Assembly (NCBI GenBank): GCA_035764005.1 | Contig: DASTZZ010000019.1 | Span: 144,915 to 208,914 of the forward strand | Source: Terriglobales bacterium | GTDB lineage: Bacteria; Acidobacteriota; Terriglobia; Terriglobales; Acidobacteriaceae | Length of the DNA: 64,000 nucleotides | Direction of reading: 5' to 3' | Part shown: one piece after another, positions 59,991 to 64,000 of the stretch | Layout: each line of letters starts with the position of its first letter | How positions within the stretch are numbered: position 1 is the first letter of the stretch | Notes under the pieces: generated by a model | What the model was told of the DNA's origin: nothing | Database searches by the model: none | Seen by the model: the letters and a program-made list of their open reading frames with translations, nothing else | Translations under genes and position numbers: made by a program

Positions 59991-60748
59991 CAGCGCTCCC
60001 AAATCGCATCCGCAGCTTCTTGCGCTGTAAGCAGGCTGGCTGCCGCGTGAGAATCGCCCACACGCAACTCAAATCGCCTCGTATTCAGACGGGGAACGAA
60101 GTACAAAGCCCAAATGGCCTTTTCGAATATTCCCGCAAACATGAATGCCCAAAAGACCCAGCGGTTCGCCTGCTTCCCCAGGTGTAGTCGGGTAGCGAGC
60201 ATCGTCAGCTCAATTGAGCCGTAGAAGGCAAATCCTGCGGCTATGCCGATAGCGTGATGTTTCCAGGGTAATCCGAGCAGCAGCACCGAGATCGATAGCG
60301 CTGCTAAGACGCCTAGCCGTACAAAGGATTCAGCCCATTTCAGGACAAGAATGGCAGCGAGCAAGCGGTTGGAATCGCCGTGCGCATCGGCGCCGCTGAA
60401 GCATGCAACTGCCAGAAGAGCAATTAGGGAACAAGCAAATATCCAGTCTCCCCAATGCTTCAGTCCAAGCTGTCCGGAGAAGGCTTTCGCGAAGATCTCA
60501 CGTATGACGAAGAATCCCAGGACACAAACACACAATTCGCTGATCCAATACGAGTAGAAGTATGTGCGATAGTGCGAGTGATCCGTCCCGATAGAAAACA
60601 GCACGCCCGTGCGCACGGCTTCCAATAGCAGATACGACCAGAAAACACGATATTCCCGCCAGCTTCCGCGCAGGAGCATCGCAAGGCAGACAAATACTTC
60701 GAGCAGTCCGGAAAAGATCCAGACAACATTCTGCAAGGTCCAATGCAT
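59990..60748 (-). CDS. Hypothetical polytopic membrane protein (about seven helices)
   Basis: 252 residues. Successive hydrophobic segments include 'VVWIFSGLLEVFVCLAMLLR', 'YWISELCVCVLGFFVIREIF', 'IFACSLIALLAVACF', 'LGVLAALSISVLLLGLPW' and 'WVFWAFMFAGIFEKAIWALY'. No recognised family. Conserved-looking charged residues inside helices ('LLEAVRTGVLFSIGTDHSHY') may form a ligand site. Its stop overlaps the next gene's start. Not obviously a transporter of a known class. Confidence 0.65.
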   Translation of the reverse strand: MHWTLQNVVWIFSGLLEVFVCLAMLLRGSWREYRVFWSYLLLEAVRTGVLFSIGTDHSHYRTYFYSYWISELCVCVLGFFVIREIFAKAFSGQLGLKHWGDWIFACSLIALLAVACFSGADAHGDSNRLLAAILVLKWAESFVRLGVLAALSISVLLLGLPWKHHAIGIAAGFAFYGSIELTMLATRLHLGKQANRWVFWAFMFAGIFEKAIWALYFVPRLNTRRFELRVGDSHAAASLLTAQEAADAIWER

Positions 60749-60797
60749 GAGATCGTGCCACCATACATCGGACCTTCGAGAAAATCAAAGACTCGGC

Positions 60798-60929
60798 TTA
60801 TCCGATCACGCACTGAGGCTGATCGGGAGGACACAACGGAATCGGATCGCCTCCGTCCGCGAATGAAGCAGTTGACAATGTCGTAGCAAGCACGAGAATA
60901 GTGGTGGCAATGAGAAGGAACCTTCGCAT
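60798..60929 (-). CDS. Small exported peptide
   Basis: 43 residues from ATG 60929, preceded by AGGAG at 7-nt spacing. Residues 1-25 form a classical signal peptide (MRRFLLIATTILVLATTLST...ASFA), leaving an 18-residue mature peptide with two Cys: 'DGGDPIPLCPPDQPQCVIG'. The Cys pair could form a disulfide. Below the size cut-off of automatic annotation. Function unknown; a secreted peptide or signal is possible. Confidence 0.5.
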   Translation of the reverse strand: MRRFLLIATTILVLATTLSTASFADGGDPIPLCPPDQPQCVIG

Positions 60930-60985
60930 AGCGCAACTCCTGAAATGGATTTGCGCTGAAGCATTCCTTCATTCGACCGAATAAC

Positions 60986-61465
60986 GTGCACTCAGACGAA
61001 AAATTAACGATTACGGAATTCGTAACACGGGGTGTGCGTCTTTCCGCTCTTGAAGATCTCAAAACTCGAACGCTGCCCAGGATTCACGGACTCCTGGCCA
61101 AGCTTCTTTATGTGGCGGAATTGCGCGATGACGATGGCAGTTATCAGCATTGGGGACACGCGCGGGTCCACGGCGAAACCGCGAGCCAAGCCGCTCTCGC
61201 ACGCATCCACGCCGAGCTTTATGCGCAGTTGCTACGCACTCCGATTCCCGATCTGGTAGTTGGCGGATCCGAAGAGAGCTTCCGCGACTGGCAGCGGCAG
61301 GTCGCGCGCTTGTTGGAAATCAAGTCGAAGGTGGTCCCAGTCGACTCAAACAACTGGTCCACATTGCACTTCAATTCAGTCGTGCTGGCACTTCGGATGT
61401 TGAGTGCTGCGGATACGGGCTCCAGTCGCCCAGCCGCATCGCAACCCCCACCACCTGGCCAATAA
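60986..61465 (+). CDS. Hypothetical protein
   Basis: 159 residues, GTG start. 'FVTRGVRLSALEDLKTRTLP' and 'GSYQHWGHARVHGETASQAA' suggest a folded helical protein; the end is Pro/Gln-rich ('AASQPPPPGQ'). No domain recognised. Its last 95 nt overlap the 3' end of the convergent XRE-type gene on the other strand. That is unusually long for convergent genes, so the reading end of one of them is uncertain. Confidence 0.55.
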   Translation: MHSDEKLTITEFVTRGVRLSALEDLKTRTLPRIHGLLAKLLYVAELRDDDGSYQHWGHARVHGETASQAALARIHAELYAQLLRTPIPDLVVGGSEESFRDWQRQVARLLEIKSKVVPVDSNNWSTLHFNSVVLALRMLSAADTGSSRPAASQPPPPGQ

Positions 61466-62183
61466 TTTCGGCCTCCTGCGGCTGCCGAAACACCCTCGGT
61501 TTTACCGGCGACAAAGGATGCGGCTGAATGACTAACTGTCCAGCATCGCTCACGTTGCACCATGAGCAGATAAATTCTTCGCGCGTCTCTACGAAATAGA
61601 TCGGACGCTCGTGCTCAGACCGCCAGCCTTCCTTCAGGATCTCGGTCTTACGCATATCGACTTGGAGAAATGACCCAGGCATCAGCAAGGGATACATCGT
61701 GAAATCCTCCGTGCCCACGAACGCGTAGCTGTGCGATCCCCGCCGGAAGCCTTCAATAAACTGCAGCGGAATCACTCCCCAACGCTGGATCATGCGCGCG
61801 AGATCCATAGTGCGCCGCACATCGAATGCCGGATCCATGGCCACCGGCAGCATCAGACTGTCCGGATGCGGTACCGAACCGAACGGATGAGTGCGGGGAA
61901 TCGGCACGATGTTGCCGTCTTGTGGCAAGCCCTCAAGATTGATGTCGTACCAGGAAAAAAGCGTTCGAAAATCGCATCGGTAGACAGCCGCCAGCGAATA
62001 CATGCGGTAGATGCTCGGTACCAGTCCCTTCGTTTCAATCTCCGCCAACCGGCTGAACGGAATGAAGAACTCCTGGTTCGCGTGCCGCGCCGCAATCTCA
62101 GAGCTCGCGGTCTCGACATCGCGCAACGTGAGGCCCAGGGTCTCACGCACATGCCTCAGCTTATTCCCAGCATAAAGACTCAT
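61371..62183 (-). CDS. XRE-type HTH regulator with peptidase-S24/LexA-like C-terminal region
   Basis: 270 residues from ATG 62183; a longer frame upstream adds 34 residues without recognisable sequence. N-terminal HTH_3 domain 'GNKLRHVRETLGLTLRDVET' with 'FSRLAEIETKGLVPSIYRMY'. The C-terminal part (about 140-250) resembles the LexA/S24 beta fold ('YPLLMPGSFLQVDMRKTEIL', 'AEIIGQVVGVAMRL'), but I do not see a clear Ser-Lys autoprotease dyad. Probably a cytoplasmic repressor of unknown targets. It overlaps the gene at 60986-61465 by 95 nt. Confidence 0.75.
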   Translation of the reverse strand: MSLYAGNKLRHVRETLGLTLRDVETASSEIAARHANQEFFIPFSRLAEIETKGLVPSIYRMYSLAAVYRCDFRTLFSWYDINLEGLPQDGNIVPIPRTHPFGSVPHPDSLMLPVAMDPAFDVRRTMDLARMIQRWGVIPLQFIEGFRRGSHSYAFVGTEDFTMYPLLMPGSFLQVDMRKTEILKEGWRSEHERPIYFVETREEFICSWCNVSDAGQLVIQPHPLSPVKPRVFRQPQEAEIIGQVVGVAMRLGDWSPYPQHSTSEVPARLN

Positions 62184-62363
62184 GGCTTTTGGTGTTCGGC
62201 ATTGTATTACGAGGTGCGAGCGGCGAAAAGCCGTCGCAACCGGAATTTGTGTGGATTTCAGGAATTGGCATTCCCAAAGTGACATCCAACGAGTAGGGAA
62301 TGTCTGCCTTCCTTGTCACGAAAGCCGGACGATTCTGCCCCGATGCAGGAAGCCCAATTCGCC

Positions 62364-62909
62364 TCACGAGAAGGTGAGAGCGCGGAGCGAAGCACACCAC
62401 GCGACGAAGCTGATGACGATCCGGACCCTGCTCCACATCACCCATCGTCCCACGGTCGCCGCGATCGCACTCGCAGACAGACCGGCGCCGTGGCCCAGAA
62501 ACAGCATGACAAGCGTCGGTCGGAAGTAGAGCAGAGTCATCGCGACGACAGTGAGTTCAGCGACGGCCGAAAAGATCTGCCACTTGCGCCGAGGCTCCGG
62601 CGCGATAACACCAAACACCAGCGCCACCACCGAAAGGACCGCGACTATCGATGTCAGGTAAGCCCAGAAATGGATGCCGGCAGTGACCGCCACCCGGCCG
62701 TAGGGATTCCCTGCCGCCAGCGTCTCCGGCACCCCCTCGGCCCACAGCGGAACCACGACTCTGGCTTCGTAGATTCCGGCGCCAAGATCCAAACCGAGCG
62801 CAATGACGAAGAGCCAAAGAGTGCTCCGAGCTGCGATGTCCTTCACCTTTGCCACGAGCGGGATCGATCCACCGCGCCCGCGCGAATTCACAACGACCGG
62901 CTGCTGGAT
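62364..62909 (-). CDS. Hypothetical four-helix membrane protein (DUF1772-like appearance)
   Basis: About 180 residues with four hydrophobic segments ('STLWLFVIALGLDLGAGIYE', 'YLTSIVAVLSVVALVFGVIA', 'SAVAELTVVAMTLLYFRPTL' and 'IRIVISFVAWCASLRALTFS'). A TAGGAGG site (62917-62923) sits 7 nt before an in-frame ATC at 62909, while GTG candidates at 62951 and 62891 lack a site. I report the ATC position with reserve. The site overlaps the cupin stop, so the genes are coupled. Function unknown. Confidence 0.55.
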   Translation of the reverse strand: MQQPVVVNSRGRGGSIPLVAKVKDIAARSTLWLFVIALGLDLGAGIYEARVVVPLWAEGVPETLAAGNPYGRVAVTAGIHFWAYLTSIVAVLSVVALVFGVIAPEPRRKWQIFSAVAELTVVAMTLLYFRPTLVMLFLGHGAGLSASAIAATVGRWVMWSRVRIVISFVAWCASLRALTFS

Positions 62910-62920
62910 GGTGAAGCCTC

Positions 62921-63385
62921 CTAAACCGTTTCGACGTCGTATTGCTTCCACAGAGAACTCGCAATCGCCGTCATGTCGGACGGCGTCGGAGGATGGCCGA
63001 GCGCTCGCAGCCTACCAACCATATCGACGAAGAAGCGCTCGAACCCTCCGGGCGTGTACGTCGCCAGCCACCGCACTCCGTGTTCATGGCTCGCATTCCA
63101 CCAGCGAAACGCGACTCCGCGCGGCACGACGACAAGCCCACCGCGCGGCACGCGATGCTCCACGCCATCAAGCTCGATCACGATTTCGCCGTCTTCGATG
63201 AGGGCGTACCAGTCCACATTGCTATGTCGGTGCCGAACCGGGGGCGCCTGGAATCCGGGCGGCGCTTGCATCTCGACGACCGAAAACGCGCCGGCGGTGT
63301 CCTCAGCTCGAACGCGGATGGACACGCGAGACGCCATAACGTCGAACACTAGACCCTCGCCTTCGCGCTGCACCATCGGTTTCAT
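62921..63385 (-). CDS. Cupin-domain protein
   Basis: 154 residues from ATG 63385, preceded by GAGGAGG. Single conserved beta-barrel cupin: metal motif 1 near 'APPVRHRHSNVDWYALIEDG' with two His (HRHSN) and later Glu, then motif 2 'VPRGVAFRWWNASHEHGVRW'. Could bind iron or another metal and act on or sense a small molecule. Co-transcribed with the downstream membrane protein, whose ribosome site overlaps its stop. Confidence 0.88.
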   Translation of the reverse strand: MKPMVQREGEGLVFDVMASRVSIRVRAEDTAGAFSVVEMQAPPGFQAPPVRHRHSNVDWYALIEDGEIVIELDGVEHRVPRGGLVVVPRGVAFRWWNASHEHGVRWLATYTPGGFERFFVDMVGRLRALGHPPTPSDMTAIASSLWKQYDVETV

Positions 63386-63914
63386 CGCTGGCCTCCTCAT
63401 GCCGAGGTTAGCACGGTGATCACGCGAAGCCAGGCCTGAGCGGATCGAAAACCGTCGGGTGATCGACATGCGGAAAGTAATGTTTGGACTTAGATGCGTG
63501 GGCTGTGCGGCGACTGCAGGTTGCAATCGCCGACCTCGCGAAACCCTGGGTAAGACGAAGAGAGAATCCCGTACCTTGTTGCCGCAGGCCCCGGGTTCGT
63601 AGCCATGCGCGGGTTTCGCGTTGCTCGGGTGAGGCCAAGCGGAGCGCAACGCGCGAAGCGTCAAAAACAGATGTTTTTTTCTGAGCACTTCGCGAAAGCT
63701 ATGCGCTGGACTTCGGCAGAGTGGAGTCGGATCCCTTCGTTCTACTAACTCAGGGTTCCCCAACAGCAGGTCCACCCCCGCTGTCATATATCGTGCCTGC
63801 GGCACTGGCTTCGAGGTTTGGTGGCTCTGGGTCCCGGACCCGAGATCATCCAACGGCCAACTTTCTCCGACCCACTCGCAATCTTGCTAGACACACGCAG
63901 CCTTCTTGGGTGAA
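63386..63914. other. 529-nt gap at the right end
   Basis: Several open frames exist on both strands, but none shows a recognisable protein, consistent codon use or a good ribosome site. I see no tRNA. It may hold the promoter of the gene that runs off the window. Confidence 0.4.
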
Positions 63915-64000
63915 ATGTACGCGATGACTTTGTCTCGCAGCCAGCGTGAATACTTGCTCGTTGTGTGTATCAACGCAGCCGTGCCCGTCATGCTGCTTTG
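63915..64000 (+). CDS. Possible N-terminus of a gene running off the right edge
   Basis: An ATG at 63915 (or 63924) opens a frame to the window end: 'MTLSRSQREYLLVVCINAAV' then more hydrophobic residues. Too short to assign; possibly a membrane protein. 5' part only. Confidence 0.25.
   Translation, partial: MYAMTLSRSQREYLLVVCINAAVPVMLL

Noticed and set aside
63480..63700. tRNA or rRNA remnant in the right-end gap
   Set aside because: No cloverleaf or TPsiC-type arm could be made out.

Overview
The window looks like chromosomal DNA from an Acidobacteriota member (Terriglobia/Koribacter-like soil lineage). The reasons are two large MacB/FtsX-type 'acidobacterial duplicated orphan permease' genes, an Oar-like TonB-dependent receptor with an N-terminal carboxypeptidase-regulatory domain, many small lineage-typical hypotheticals, a fairly high GC content, and scattered short inverted-repeat elements. 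This assignment is inference from gene content. I see no rRNA, tRNA, CRISPR array, transposase gene or phage module.

Layout. 1-7.9 kb: tail of an M1 aminopeptidase, a DinB-like protein, a YihY membrane protein, a membrane-anchored RNase A-like toxin with a CdiI-like partner, an SGNH hydrolase, a clan-A glycosidase, a DUF2383 protein, a TonB-C protein and a ferritin-like protein. 8-13.4 kb: a crotonase overlapping a CoA-transferase beta subunit, the broken N-terminal half of a PHP-domain gene, an SDR lacking the catalytic Tyr, an L,D-transpeptidase and a membrane hypothetical. 13.9-20 kb: two orphan ABC permeases around a DinB protein. 20-27.4 kb: Crp/Fnr regulator, channel-like protein, purN-purM, lepB, a hypothetical and uxaC. 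27.7-34 kb: TonB-dependent receptor, LysR regulator, aldo/keto reductase, nitroreductase. 34.5-40.6 kb: exported coiled-coil protein coupled to a tandem PilZ protein, DUF4112 protein, DUF177-rpmF-plsX operon, a probable selenocysteine-containing carboxymuconolactone decarboxylase (CMD) family protein and a receiver-like protein. 40.8-48.7 kb: mutS2, ccmB-ccmA-ccmE, two proteins sharing a Cys-pair domain (one fused to PilZ), serS, the C-terminal half of the PHP gene and a VOC protein. 48.7-53.9 kb: cyclopropane-fatty-acid synthase and an ArsR-VOC-SRPBCC-DUF1801 cluster. 53.9-58.3 kb: etfB-etfA-ETF:quinone oxidoreductase. 58.3 kb to the end: an inverted-repeat element carrying an S23-type four-helix-bundle gene, then membrane hypotheticals, an XRE-type regulator and a cupin.

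Main discoveries. (1) The CMD-family gene at 39533-40066 reads through an in-frame TGA at the second position of its CxxC active site. A 7-bp hairpin with a GTA loop lies at bacterial SECIS distance, so this is a strong selenoprotein candidate. (2) A 578-bp element with 39-bp, about 95% identical terminal inverted repeats encloses an S23/four-helix-bundle ORF. A 164-bp ORF-less relative with 41-bp inverted ends fills the purM-purN gap. Both start a few bases after a stop codon, which suggests an unrecognised mobile element family. (3) A stand-alone, membrane-anchored RNase A-like toxin overlaps its CdiI-like immunity gene without any CdiA scaffold. (4) One PHP/HhH gene is split into halves 37.5 kb apart in opposite orientation, the footprint of a large inversion (or a mis-assembly).

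Functionally, the ETF genes plus crotonase/CoA-transferase point to fatty-acid or aromatic acyl-CoA oxidation feeding quinone. The ccm genes point to c-type cytochromes. Several PilZ proteins point to c-di-GMP signalling.
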